NCBI RefSeq assembly: GCF_000422785.1
Contig: NZ_KE383919.1
Span: forward strand, 294,677-358,676
Length of the DNA stretch: 64,000 bases
Direction: 5' to 3'
DNA from: Pseudovibrio exalbescens DSM 16456
GTDB taxonomy: Bacteria; Pseudomonadota; Alphaproteobacteria; Rhizobiales; Stappiaceae
Notes under the pieces: model-generated
Told to the model about the DNA's origin: nothing
Seen by the model: only the letters and a program-made list of their open reading frames with translations
The model's database searches: none
Shown here: piece by piece, positions 46,373 to 54,901 of the stretch
Position numbering within the stretch: the stretch's first letter is position 1
How the letters are laid out: each line of letters starts with the position of its first letter
Translations under genes and position numbers: made by a program

Positions 46373-48373
46373 TCACTCTGCCGGGGTGCTGGCCGCACGG
46401 GCACGGGCCGTTGCACTCTTACGAGCCGGTTGTGGTGCGCCCACATGGAGCTTGCGATCCAGCAAGGCAATGAGTCCGCCGAGGGACATGACGAGGGCTC
46501 CGATCCATATCAGTGTGATCAAGGGCTTGTAGTAGACCCGTGTCACCAGACCGCCATCTGCCGTGTTGTCGCCCATGGAAATGTAGATCTGCGAGAAGCC
46601 TTCCGTGTGGAGCGCCGCTTCCGTCATCGGTCGCCCGCTGGCATTGTAAACGCGTTTGGACGGATACATGCTGTCAATTACCATCCCATCCTGACGCAAG
46701 GTGAATTCGGCTACCCGCTCCACGAAGTTGGGTCCGCGCTGATCCCAGGTTCGATCATAGGTGATGCTGTATCCTGCCACATCCCGTGTCTGACCCGGCT
46801 GCATGGTCAGTACAGTCTCGGTCTCATATGCCGAAACAGTGACAATACCCAGCGCCGTCAGCCCAACGCCAAGGTGCCCCAGCGCCGTTGCAAAGACCGT
46901 TCGCGGCAAACCAACAAAGCGATGCATGGCCTTTGACCATCCCACCTTGTGGGGCTTGATGCGGTCCACGATTTCCCAAAGGGCGCCAAAAATGACCCAG
47001 AACGAGATACCAAAGCCCAGTGCCGCCAGTATGTTCTGTCCCCCCATGAACCACGCGAGCAGCATCATCGCGACCAGTGTCATCCCGAAAGCCAAGGCCA
47101 GACGCTGGGTAACGCCCCACAAATCACCCCGCTTCCACGCCAGCAACTGGCCGAAAGGCATCATCAGCAAAACGGGTACCATGAGCGGACCGAAGGTGAG
47201 ATTGAAGAACGGCGGCCCCACGGAAATCTTTTCTCCGGTCATGGCTTCCAAAACGAGTGGATACAACGTGCCGAAAAAGACCGCTGCCGTTGCTGTGGTC
47301 AGGAACAGGTTGTTGAGCACCAAGGCCCCTTCCCGGCTGACAGGTGCAAACAGACCACCCTGCTTCAAAAGCGGCGCCCGCCAGGCAAAAATGGACAGCG
47401 AGCCTCCAACGAAGACCATCAGGATACCGAGGATGAACAATCCACGTTCCGGGTCAACCGCGAAGGCATGCACAGAGGTCAGCACACCAGAGCGCACCAG
47501 GAATGTTCCCAGCAAGGACAACGAGAAGGTCAACAGCGCGAGGAAGATTGTCCAGACTTTCAGCGCGTCGCGCTTTTCCATGACGATGGCCGAATGCAGC
47601 AGCGCGGTTCCGGTCAGCCACGGCATGAACGAGGCATTCTCGACAGGATCCCAGAACCACCAGCCCCCCCAACCGAGCTCGTAGTAGGCCCAATAAGACC
47701 CCATTGCGATACCCAGTGTCAGGAAGACCCAAGACACCAGTACCCATGGCCGGACCCAGCGCGCCCATGCCGCATCAATACGGCCAATAATCAGCGCTGC
47801 AATGGCAAACGAGAACACGATGGAAAATCCGACGTATCCCACATAAAGCAGCGGCGGATGGATCGCCAAACCGATGTCTTGCAACATCGGATTCAGGTCG
47901 CGGCCTTCCATTGGAGGCTGCGCCACCCGCAAAAACGGGTTGGAACTGAACACCACGAACACCAGGAAGGCAAAGCTCACCCACCCTTGTGCGCCAAGGG
48001 TCGCCGCGCGCAGCTGCTGGGGCAGGTTGCGACTGAACATCGACACCAGCGCCCCGAACAGGACAAGGATCAACACCCAAAGAAGAATGGACCCTTCGTG
48101 GTTCCCCCACACGCCGGAAATCTTGTAGATCAGCGGCTTGTCCGAGTGGGAGTTCTCAATGACGTTCAAGACTGAAAAATCCGAGGTCAGATAAGCGTGC
48201 GTGAGCGCGGCAAACGCAATCAACACCAGCACGAACTGTGCGTTTGCCAGCGGCGGCGCAACGGCCATCATGCGTTGATCGTGCCGTAGCGCGCCCCAAA
48301 CCGGAAAAACGCTTTGCACCAGCGACGCCACCAGCGCCAGGACCAATGCATAATGTCCAATCTCGATGATCAT
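46373..48373 (-). CDS. ccmF: Haem lyase subunit CcmF (CycK)
   Basis: 666 residues, about fifteen membrane helices. The WWD-type haem-handling motif GWGGWWFWDPVENASFMPW is plain. It takes haem from holo-CcmE and joins it to apocytochrome c in the periplasm with CcmH and CcmI. Third gene of the ccmI-ccmE-ccmF-ccmH operon. Start ATG 48373; the length is normal for the family. Confidence 0.95.
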   Translation of the reverse strand: MIIEIGHYALVLALVASLVQSVFPVWGALRHDQRMMAVAPPLANAQFVLVLIAFAALTHAYLTSDFSVLNVIENSHSDKPLIYKISGVWGNHEGSILLWVLILVLFGALVSMFSRNLPQQLRAATLGAQGWVSFAFLVFVVFSSNPFLRVAQPPMEGRDLNPMLQDIGLAIHPPLLYVGYVGFSIVFSFAIAALIIGRIDAAWARWVRPWVLVSWVFLTLGIAMGSYWAYYELGWGGWWFWDPVENASFMPWLTGTALLHSAIVMEKRDALKVWTIFLALLTFSLSLLGTFLVRSGVLTSVHAFAVDPERGLFILGILMVFVGGSLSIFAWRAPLLKQGGLFAPVSREGALVLNNLFLTTATAAVFFGTLYPLVLEAMTGEKISVGPPFFNLTFGPLMVPVLLMMPFGQLLAWKRGDLWGVTQRLALAFGMTLVAMMLLAWFMGGQNILAALGFGISFWVIFGALWEIVDRIKPHKVGWSKAMHRFVGLPRTVFATALGHLGVGLTALGIVTVSAYETETVLTMQPGQTRDVAGYSITYDRTWDQRGPNFVERVAEFTLRQDGMVIDSMYPSKRVYNASGRPMTEAALHTEGFSQIYISMGDNTADGGLVTRVYYKPLITLIWIGALVMSLGGLIALLDRKLHVGAPQPARKSATARARAASTPAE

Positions 48374-48478
48374 GGTGGGTTCCTGTCTTACCTGCCTGAT
48401 CCCTAGTATAGGGCGTTGCTGTCCGGGAGTGGATGGCAGCGGCGCGCTCAGCCTGAAACCAGCGCGCCAGTTTCTGGC

Positions 48479-48949
48479 CTAGTCCTTGGCGTAACCGGCA
48501 GCGTAACTGCCGTCGTCCTCGTTCATCCAGTGGCCGGAATCTTCCAGCGCTTGCTGCACTTCCTTGGGCACGTAATTCTCATCGTGCTTTGCGAGCACCT
48601 GATCCGCCTGAAACACGCCGTTGGCGTCGATGTAACCTTCAGCAACAATGCCCTGCCCTTCGCGAAACAGGTCTGGGAGCAGACCTGTATAGGCAACAGC
48701 CACCGTCTCCACCTGATCTGTGACGACAAACTGAACGTGGGCATCGTCACCATGCACAACCGACCCGTCCTCAACGAGTCCACCCAACCGAATGCGCTGA
48801 CCTTCAGGCACCTGCTTTTCGACAATATCCGAAGGGCTCTGGAAGAACACGATCTGGTCATTCAAGGCAAACAGCACCAATCCGGCCGCAGCCGCGAGGA
48901 CCACACCTGCCATACTGATAAGGGTAAGTCGTCTTTGTTTTCTCGTCAT
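48479..48949 (-). CDS. ccmE: Periplasmic haem chaperone CcmE (CycJ)
   Basis: 156 residues from ATG 48949 (the TTG at 48958 is less likely). One N-terminal membrane anchor, an OB-fold domain and the covalent haem-binding histidine in [13 protein letters not shown] (His122, Tyr126 from this start). It carries haem from CcmC to CcmF. The C-terminal tail after the motif is short. Confidence 0.94.
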   Translation of the reverse strand: MTRKQRRLTLISMAGVVLAAAAGLVLFALNDQIVFFQSPSDIVEKQVPEGQRIRLGGLVEDGSVVHGDDAHVQFVVTDQVETVAVAYTGLLPDLFREGQGIVAEGYIDANGVFQADQVLAKHDENYVPKEVQQALEDSGHWMNEDDGSYAAGYAKD

Positions 48950-49041
48950 CTGTTCCAACGTTTCAGAGCGGTCTATCGCCTCGGACTAAGCTGATCAAAT
49001 CCCCATCGTCCGGATTGAATACTATCTATTGAGGTACTGGC

Positions 49042-50211
49042 CTAGTTCAAGCCCAACGCTTGGGCAACCCCGTCAAGCTGCGCTTCAGCCTCCGCGTCGC
49101 CGTCAAAGGCGGTTCGTGCGGCCGCCAACGCGTCTTGCGCTCGTTGTTCTTCGCCAATCACGATCAGGGAACGCACCAGACGGCTCCATTCCTGAACGCT
49201 GCCGCCGTCTTCGGCCAATCGGGTTTCCAACTGGGCGACCATGCCGGCGACCATGGCTTGACGATCCTGCACGGTCATGTCCTGTGCGGCTTCAATATCC
49301 TCACGTGTTGGACCCCGTGGCTCGTCCGGTTTCGCCTCAGTCGGGGCAGTTTCCTGACCCGACACAATCGAAGACCCTGACTGATCGGTCAGCGTGTTCA
49401 ATTGAGCGCGCGCAGCTGCGACCCAGGGCTCATCGCCATTTGCGTCAGCCAACAAATCCCGCCATGCGGTGATTGCAGCTGCTGTTTGCCCCTGTTGGGT
49501 GAGCGCCAATGCCAGATAGAAACGAGGCTTTGCTTGCTCTGGTGCTGCCGTTGTCACTCGCTTGAGCATTGCTTCTGCTTCTGCGGTTACTGTTCCCTGT
49601 TGCTGGAAGATCAGCATTTCTGCGCGTGCCAATTCCAACGCCGGTGTCGGGCCCGCAATTCGAATGGCCTGCGCATAGGCCGCCTCGGCCTTGTCATAGG
49701 CACCTTGGCGAGCGTAAACAGGTGCGAGTACCATCCACCCTTGAACATCGTCGGGGTTCTGCGCCAGATGCTCTTCCGTGCGGGCAATAAGCTGATTGAT
49801 GTCCGGATTGCGATTCAACTGCGCTTGACGTTCGGCTAGCGGCTGGTCAGGCACCCCCGGTGCGCCTACCAAGAAATAGAGCCCCAGCGCCAAGACCGGC
49901 ATGGCCACAATCGCAGCAACACGCAGCCCCCACGCCCTTTGAGAGGCAGGTTGGTTCGCCGCCCGTCCATCAGCCTCGCGCTTGGCTGCAAGCAAGCGCC
50001 GGGAGATCTCGGTCCGCGCTGCCTCGGCCATTTCCGCTGACACAGCACCGGTGCGCAAATCGTCTTCAACTTCAGCCAGTTGCTGACGGAAGACCTCTAT
50101 ATCATTCTCTTCCCGTAAAGGCGCATGGCGCGCACGGGAAACAGCGACAAGAACGGACAGAGACACTGCCGCAGTCATAAGGGCTAATACGATCCAGAAC
50201 ATCATGGGCAT
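49042..50211 (-). CDS. ccmI: Cytochrome c maturation protein CcmI (CycH)
   Basis: 389 residues. Two membrane helices (about 4-22 and 95-117) with a leucine/charge-rich cytosolic loop between, then periplasmic TPR repeats (PDVQGWMVLAPVYARQGAYDKAEAAYAQAIRI and relatives). It holds apocytochrome c for the CcmFH haem lyase. First gene of the ccm operon; the other ccm genes (ABCDG) are not in this window. Confidence 0.92.
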   Translation of the reverse strand: MPMMFWIVLALMTAAVSLSVLVAVSRARHAPLREENDIEVFRQQLAEVEDDLRTGAVSAEMAEAARTEISRRLLAAKREADGRAANQPASQRAWGLRVAAIVAMPVLALGLYFLVGAPGVPDQPLAERQAQLNRNPDINQLIARTEEHLAQNPDDVQGWMVLAPVYARQGAYDKAEAAYAQAIRIAGPTPALELARAEMLIFQQQGTVTAEAEAMLKRVTTAAPEQAKPRFYLALALTQQGQTAAAITAWRDLLADANGDEPWVAAARAQLNTLTDQSGSSIVSGQETAPTEAKPDEPRGPTREDIEAAQDMTVQDRQAMVAGMVAQLETRLAEDGGSVQEWSRLVRSLIVIGEEQRAQDALAAARTAFDGDAEAEAQLDGVAQALGLN

Positions 50212-50251
50212 GCAATAGACAGACTCGCGGGCAATTACGCAATATCCGGGG

Positions 50252-50274
50252 GACTGCGACCAGCGGTCGCAGTC
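50252..50274. repeat. Perfect 10-3-10 inverted repeat upstream of ccmI
   Basis: gactgcgacc-agc-ggtcgcagtc, a perfect palindrome in the 133 bases between the 467-residue gene and ccmI. No T run follows on either strand, so it is a poor classical terminator. It could be a stalled-polymerase hairpin or a regulator site for the ccm operon. Confidence 0.6.
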
Positions 50275-50344
50275 TTGGCAACATGAGCTACGGAAAAGCC
50301 CGCGGTTGCCGGTTGGATGCTAAACTGGATGATATTTCAGAAAG

Positions 50345-51748
50345 TTAGGCCGCAGTTTTCTGCGCGGCACAGCGGCGTTTGTACATCATGCCGCCATATT
50401 CATTTCCAAAACAATTTTCGCCAAGAGCCACGAGGCAATCGAAGGCTCTGACCTCCTTATCCCCATCCTGCAAGCTTTCTGCCTGAATTCGGCCCAACAA
50501 TTTGTCGCCTCGTCCTTCAAAAAACTGCTCGATCTTGCGCTGAAGCGGCAAGCTTGCCTCAGACAACCCAAGATTCTGAGCATGGCCGGGCATCAACTCC
50601 GCCACTTTCATCACTCGAATGGCGTTGCGCAATGCCTTGCGATCTCCCGACTTCTGGCCGCGCGCTTCTTCCAAGGCCTTGTCCATGGAAGGAATCAGAC
50701 TATCGATATCATCTCGAACCATTTTGGTGATGAATGCACGGGTCTGCTCAAAGGTACGCGCCCACTGACGGCAATTCTTGAAATCAGTGAGCAACAACAC
50801 AGCATCCAAAGACCGGAGCGCTTCGCGCAGCGCCTCCGGGTAGCCCAACTCACCAAATGGTGCATGCTTCCAGTTTTCGACACCTTGGATTTGACGTGCA
50901 ATCTCGCACAAGGCGTAGGTTCCAAGCGGTTTGTAAGGACTTTCTTCCACCAGCCGCATGTCGCGTGTTTCACACATGTCCATGGCCAATTCGATCAAGC
51001 CGGCCGCCGTCACACCGCGCCGACTGACCAACAAGCCTGCCACATAGTGGCCATCTGCAGGCGTTTTCTTGATGTATTCGCGCAAGTATCGAATGAGCTT
51101 GACCGGGAACAAGCCATTCTCATCCTTGTCCATGCGCGGCAGATCATCCATGAACTGTTTCAGTCGCTCCGAGGCCTCGAAGATGCGCAATGCATCCTCC
51201 AGCTCTTCCATGTTGCGCTCACCGCCTAATCGGCGGCGCAAATGCCGGCGTTCGCTCAAGGAGTGCTCGGCGGCCTCCAGTCGCTGTTTGGCCGCAGACA
51301 CAATCTGTTTGCGTAGTTCGACCGCCAAACTTTGCAAAAAGGCGTCTTCATCCTGTTCGATGTCATCCGTGCCGTGTTCCATTGCCAGACGGCATTGCAG
51401 GATTTCATCCTTCAGAAGATCGTCCTCAAGATAACGCCAAAAACTGTCGAGAAAACCGCGCTCTATCAGCCCCTGAGTTTTTACGGGCATGTGCTCGTTT
51501 ATAAAAAAGGGCTGCAATGGCGAGAATACCACGCGCTGCAATGGTGACGAGCGAAACCCCAAACGCCGTGGCGACGCCGACTTACGCAGAAGCCCCTGCG
51601 CCAATGGCATGATCAGCGCACTGTTGGGTATCCGTGTTCCCTTCTGCTCCGAGGTCTCGATAGACCGAACAAGCATTCGCAAGGCCTGCGGAGACAAGCC
51701 GCCGAGGAACTCGGATAGTTTTTCGGATTTCAACTGTGTATTCGGCAT
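50345..51748 (-). CDS. Conserved-looking hypothetical protein, 467 residues
   Basis: I do not recognise this family. It is soluble with no signal peptide or membrane helix. A charged, mostly helical middle part (about 120-220, ELRKQIVSAAKQRLEAAEHS, then RRHLRRRLGGERNMEELEDAL) suggests coiled coils, and a cluster of Lys/Asp (KDENGLFPVKLIRYLREYIKK) follows. Cysteines occur in the C-terminal third (ENCFGNE, RRCAAQ). ATG 51748 has GGA upstream. It stands alone, same strand as the ccm operon, 133 bases before ccmI. Codon use matches the neighbours. Confidence 0.75.
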   Translation of the reverse strand: MPNTQLKSEKLSEFLGGLSPQALRMLVRSIETSEQKGTRIPNSALIMPLAQGLLRKSASPRRLGFRSSPLQRVVFSPLQPFFINEHMPVKTQGLIERGFLDSFWRYLEDDLLKDEILQCRLAMEHGTDDIEQDEDAFLQSLAVELRKQIVSAAKQRLEAAEHSLSERRHLRRRLGGERNMEELEDALRIFEASERLKQFMDDLPRMDKDENGLFPVKLIRYLREYIKKTPADGHYVAGLLVSRRGVTAAGLIELAMDMCETRDMRLVEESPYKPLGTYALCEIARQIQGVENWKHAPFGELGYPEALREALRSLDAVLLLTDFKNCRQWARTFEQTRAFITKMVRDDIDSLIPSMDKALEEARGQKSGDRKALRNAIRVMKVAELMPGHAQNLGLSEASLPLQRKIEQFFEGRGDKLLGRIQAESLQDGDKEVRAFDCLVALGENCFGNEYGGMMYKRRCAAQKTAA

Positions 51749-51844
51749 ATAAACTCATTCCAAACCTTGGAGTGAGTATAATCAGCACGAATTACTTAAC
51801 CATTAAGAAGGGATAATATCCCCGGGATGAACAAGGGCTGGCGG

Positions 51845-52270
51845 CTAATTCAAAACAGTCCAATTCTTGCCGGATTTACATGCAGCGCCATTGAAGATCA
51901 ACTTCTGCTCATCAATCTCGATGGAATGCGTGTAATCGCGGCAGGGCTTGTCGTTTACATAGTAGACGGGCCCGCTACGGACCGCACCCTGCGCGTCTGC
52001 CCGGCGACTTGTCCATTTCACAAGACTACCGGTTTCACTTGCATCCAAGGCCGCTGTTTGGGCTTTTTCTGCCGTACTCAGATCTCTATCAGCCAACAGG
52101 TCTTCCAATTGCGGCACAACCACACCATTGATGGCTTGCTGACCGCTCGGATCTGAGGCCGGAGATGCCCAGAAGCCGACCATGGCACTGTCGTTGTTGG
52201 CCTCGGACGATGGCGTTCCGCAACCAACCAGTGCAAGACAAAAAGAGAGGCAGACGCCAATCCGATACAT
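51845..52270 (-). CDS. Small lipoprotein, RT0821/Lpp0805-like surface antigen family
   Basis: 141 residues with a lipoprotein signal ending in the lipobox ALVGC (Cys17), so a lipid-anchored envelope protein. The C-terminal half has ALDASETGSLVKWTS, GPVYYVNDKPCRDYTHSIEI and GAACKSGKNWTVL, the pattern of the 16-17 kDa surface-antigen family in which a cysteine pair closes a small beta-barrel-like domain. Function unknown. It is flanked by intergenic stretches and seems monocistronic. Confidence 0.75.
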   Translation of the reverse strand: MYRIGVCLSFCLALVGCGTPSSEANNDSAMVGFWASPASDPSGQQAINGVVVPQLEDLLADRDLSTAEKAQTAALDASETGSLVKWTSRRADAQGAVRSGPVYYVNDKPCRDYTHSIEIDEQKLIFNGAACKSGKNWTVLN

Positions 52271-52469
52271 GGTTATAAGCCCAAGGCTCCCTAACTAAGA
52301 CGACACGACCGAATACTGAATTACCGTACCCGAAAACGGCTGAGTAGAATTACAGATCAAGTCCCGAAAACATATTGAGGCGCATATGCCTACAGGATAC
52401 GTCTCATGGCAACCCAACCTTTTAATTAGATAGTTATCTTGATCATTAAATCGACGTCATGCAAGTCCT

Positions 52470-53861
52470 TCAGGATTTCAAGCCCGGCAGCACAACCAGA
52501 GCTTTCAATCCTCCCAACTCGCTTTCCTCCAATTCAAAGCTACCGCCGTAAACCCCTACCAAATCAACAATAATCGATAGACCAAGCCCGGAACCCGGAA
52601 CGCTTTCGTCCAAACGTCTGCCGCGACTGAGAGCGGATTGACGCTCGGTTTTGGTTAATCCCGGTCCATCATCCTCCACAATTAGATGAATTGTGTCGCG
52701 CGATGAGCCTTCCATTTCGACGAATTCGCATCGCACTGCGACATTACGGTCACACCATTTGCAGGCGTTATCGATCAGATTCCCCGCGACCTCTTCCAGA
52801 TCCGGCTGTTCACCCCGAAACCGCAAGGTTGCTGGCAAGTCGGTTGTGATAGTGATGTTCTTTTCGCGATAGATCTTTTCCATGACCCGGGTCAGCCGGG
52901 TTAATACCGGTGCAACTTCGCAGGATACGCCGATCACCCGTCTCTGCGCCGCCATGCGGGCCCGCTCAAGATAATGGCTGATCTGGCCCTGCATCAGCCC
53001 GGCCTGTTCTTCTACCTTACGCGCAAACCGCGTATCTTCGGCGCGCGCTTCATTCAAAATGACAGATAGCGGTGTTTTCAACCCGTGCGCCAGATTGCCG
53101 ACATGGGTTCGAGAGCGCTCAACAATTTCCTGATTGGACTTCACAAGCGCATTGAGTTCTTCAGCCAGAGGTTTCAATTCACGGGGCAAATCCTCATCAA
53201 TCACCTCAGCATCTCCGCGCCGGACAGCAGCCAGTGATTTTTGCAGGTGGGTGACGGGCAACAGGCCATAGCGCACCTGCAAGATGATTGCCGCGATCAG
53301 CCCTGCCCCAAGGATGCCCAGCGTGAGGGCCGCAAGCCATGCAAAGGAGGTCGTGCGCTCGTCCACTTCACTGGTACTACCAGCGACGGCGATCAAATAG
53401 GTCGTACCATCGGAGAAGCCAATGGTGTCCCACATGACCCGTAGTTCCATGCCTGCAGGGCCGGTGGTGTAAAACCGTTTTGGCATCTCTCGTGAGGTAT
53501 CGATCAGATCCAGTCGGTCGCCAAACAAGGACAGACTGTCAAAAACAACGTCACGTGGATCATCGGCGTTACGTACAGTCCAATACCAACCGCTCAAGGG
53601 CAGGTCGAAGCGCGCTTCACCAAGGTTAGACGGTCGCTCAGGCTTCCCGGGCATATCGCGAGCGATTGCCCCGATAAGCGTGGTCATATGCACGTCAAGG
53701 CGTTCATCCAGCGCTTGAATGTTGGACTGCTGGAATAGGGTCACCAATACGCCGCCCGCAATGATGAAGGTCACGAGCGACCACAGCCCGGCGACCAGTA
53801 CCAAACGAAGGGACAAAGCCATGCGGCCACGTTTTCTGGCGTGTTTTATCGTATCAGGCAC
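52470..53861 (-). CDS. feuQ: Sensor histidine kinase FeuQ-like
   Basis: 463 residues from GTG 53861, which overlaps the feuP stop by eight bases and has AGGA upstream (ATG 53822 is the alternative). Two membrane helices enclose a periplasmic domain of about 140 residues (LSGWYWTVRNADDPRDVVFDS...), followed by a HAMP-like linker, the helix GNLAHGLKTPLSVILNEA and an ATPase domain with VEDDGPGLTKTE and GSGLGLSIIVDLV. This matches the FeuQ/PhoQ-like kinase group; in rhizobia FeuPQ controls envelope and osmoadaptation genes. Confidence 0.82.
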   Translation of the reverse strand: MPDTIKHARKRGRMALSLRLVLVAGLWSLVTFIIAGGVLVTLFQQSNIQALDERLDVHMTTLIGAIARDMPGKPERPSNLGEARFDLPLSGWYWTVRNADDPRDVVFDSLSLFGDRLDLIDTSREMPKRFYTTGPAGMELRVMWDTIGFSDGTTYLIAVAGSTSEVDERTTSFAWLAALTLGILGAGLIAAIILQVRYGLLPVTHLQKSLAAVRRGDAEVIDEDLPRELKPLAEELNALVKSNQEIVERSRTHVGNLAHGLKTPLSVILNEARAEDTRFARKVEEQAGLMQGQISHYLERARMAAQRRVIGVSCEVAPVLTRLTRVMEKIYREKNITITTDLPATLRFRGEQPDLEEVAGNLIDNACKWCDRNVAVRCEFVEMEGSSRDTIHLIVEDDGPGLTKTERQSALSRGRRLDESVPGSGLGLSIIVDLVGVYGGSFELEESELGGLKALVVLPGLKS

Positions 53862-54525
53862 CCGCGTCCTCGTCCTGAACCCGGTAGCCAAGTCCCCGCA
53901 CTGTTTCGATGAAGGTAGAGCCGAATTTCTTGCGCAGCCGACCCACAAAAACTTCGATCGTGTTGGAATCACGATCAAAGTCCTGATCATACAGATGCTC
54001 GACCAACTCGGTACGCGAGATGACCCTGCCCTTGTGCATCATCAAATAGGACAGGAGCCGCAGTTCATGTGAGGTGAGCTTGACGGGCATGCCTGCATTG
54101 GTCACCCGGCCGGCCTTCACATCCAGCACCACGTCGCCGATAGCCACTTCATTGGACGCATGACCTGCCGCGCGGCGCACGAGAGCCCGAACGCGGGCCA
54201 ACACCTCTTCCATGTGAAAGGGTTTGGCGACATAGTCGTCTGCGCCCGCGTCTATGCCAGCAACCTTGTCGCTCCAACGATCGCGCGCAGTCAGGATCAG
54301 CACCGGCATGGTGCGTCCGTCCCGGCGCCAACGCTCCAGCACACTGATCCCATCCATCTGAGGCAGACCGATATCAAGGATCACCGCATCATACGGCTCG
54401 GTATCGCCGAGGAAATGCCCCTCTTCGCCATCGAAAGCCTTGTCGACCACATAGCCCGCATCTTCACAGGCCGCGCACAACTGGCGGTTCAGATCCTGAT
54501 CGTCTTCAACGATGAGCAAGCGCAT
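53854..54525 (-). CDS. feuP: Response regulator FeuP
   Basis: 223 residues. Receiver with Asp51 in AVILDIGLPQMDGISVLERWR, the signature ARDRWSDKVAGIDAGADDYVAKPFH, and an OmpR-type winged helix (LTSHELRLLSYLMMHKGRV, RDSNTIEVFVGRLRKKFG). The match to rhizobial FeuP as I recall it is close along the whole chain. It lies between the PepSY gene (26 bases upstream) and feuQ (overlapping), so the three are one transcript. Confidence 0.88.
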   Translation of the reverse strand: MRLLIVEDDQDLNRQLCAACEDAGYVVDKAFDGEEGHFLGDTEPYDAVILDIGLPQMDGISVLERWRRDGRTMPVLILTARDRWSDKVAGIDAGADDYVAKPFHMEEVLARVRALVRRAAGHASNEVAIGDVVLDVKAGRVTNAGMPVKLTSHELRLLSYLMMHKGRVISRTELVEHLYDQDFDRDSNTIEVFVGRLRKKFGSTFIETVRGLGYRVQDEDAGA

Positions 54526-54551
54526 TCAATTCTCCAGGCCGTTTTACGGCT

Positions 54552-54839
54552 TTATCGTCCGGTTTTTGCGTCAACAGTCACGGTCCGCACCTTGCCGTTT
54601 TGCAGCACAGACAAAACATAGACCAGCCGACCGCCTTGTCGGCACAGCTTGGCATCGACAATCTTGCCGGAAATGCTCAGCGAGCCAAGGGCCCGTGCCT
54701 GTCCGCTGCTCACCGCCGCCCGTGCTTCGCCGGGCGACAGGCACTGTGCGGCGCCAGCTGAGGGCACCAACGGAGCCATCAAAGCGGCAGCCAGACCGAT
54801 CACGGCCAATTTGTGTTGCAAAAACCAGAGCTTCTTCAT
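54552..54839 (-). CDS. Small exported PepSY-type protein, candidate FeuN
   Basis: 95 residues from ATG 54839. Signal peptide to about residue 29 (LAVIGLAAALMAPLVPSAGAA), then a PepSY-like module: LSPGEARAAVSSG, GKIVDAKLCRQGGRLVYVLSVLQNGKVRTVTVDAKTG. Periplasmic. First gene before feuP and feuQ. In Sinorhizobium a small periplasmic protein, FeuN, encoded with feuPQ, restrains FeuQ; this gene has the right size, export signal and position, but homology to FeuN was not tested. Confidence 0.7.
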   Translation of the reverse strand: MKKLWFLQHKLAVIGLAAALMAPLVPSAGAAQCLSPGEARAAVSSGQARALGSLSISGKIVDAKLCRQGGRLVYVLSVLQNGKVRTVTVDAKTGR

Positions 54840-54901
54840 GAGCCCATTTTTACTGCACACTGGCTGAACATGAAATGAACGTTTGCTTCACTTGAGCTGG
54901 T

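Noticed and set aside
46949-48175. 408-residue plus-strand frame
   Set aside because: Antisense to ccmF; rich in His/Arg/Gln as such shadows are.
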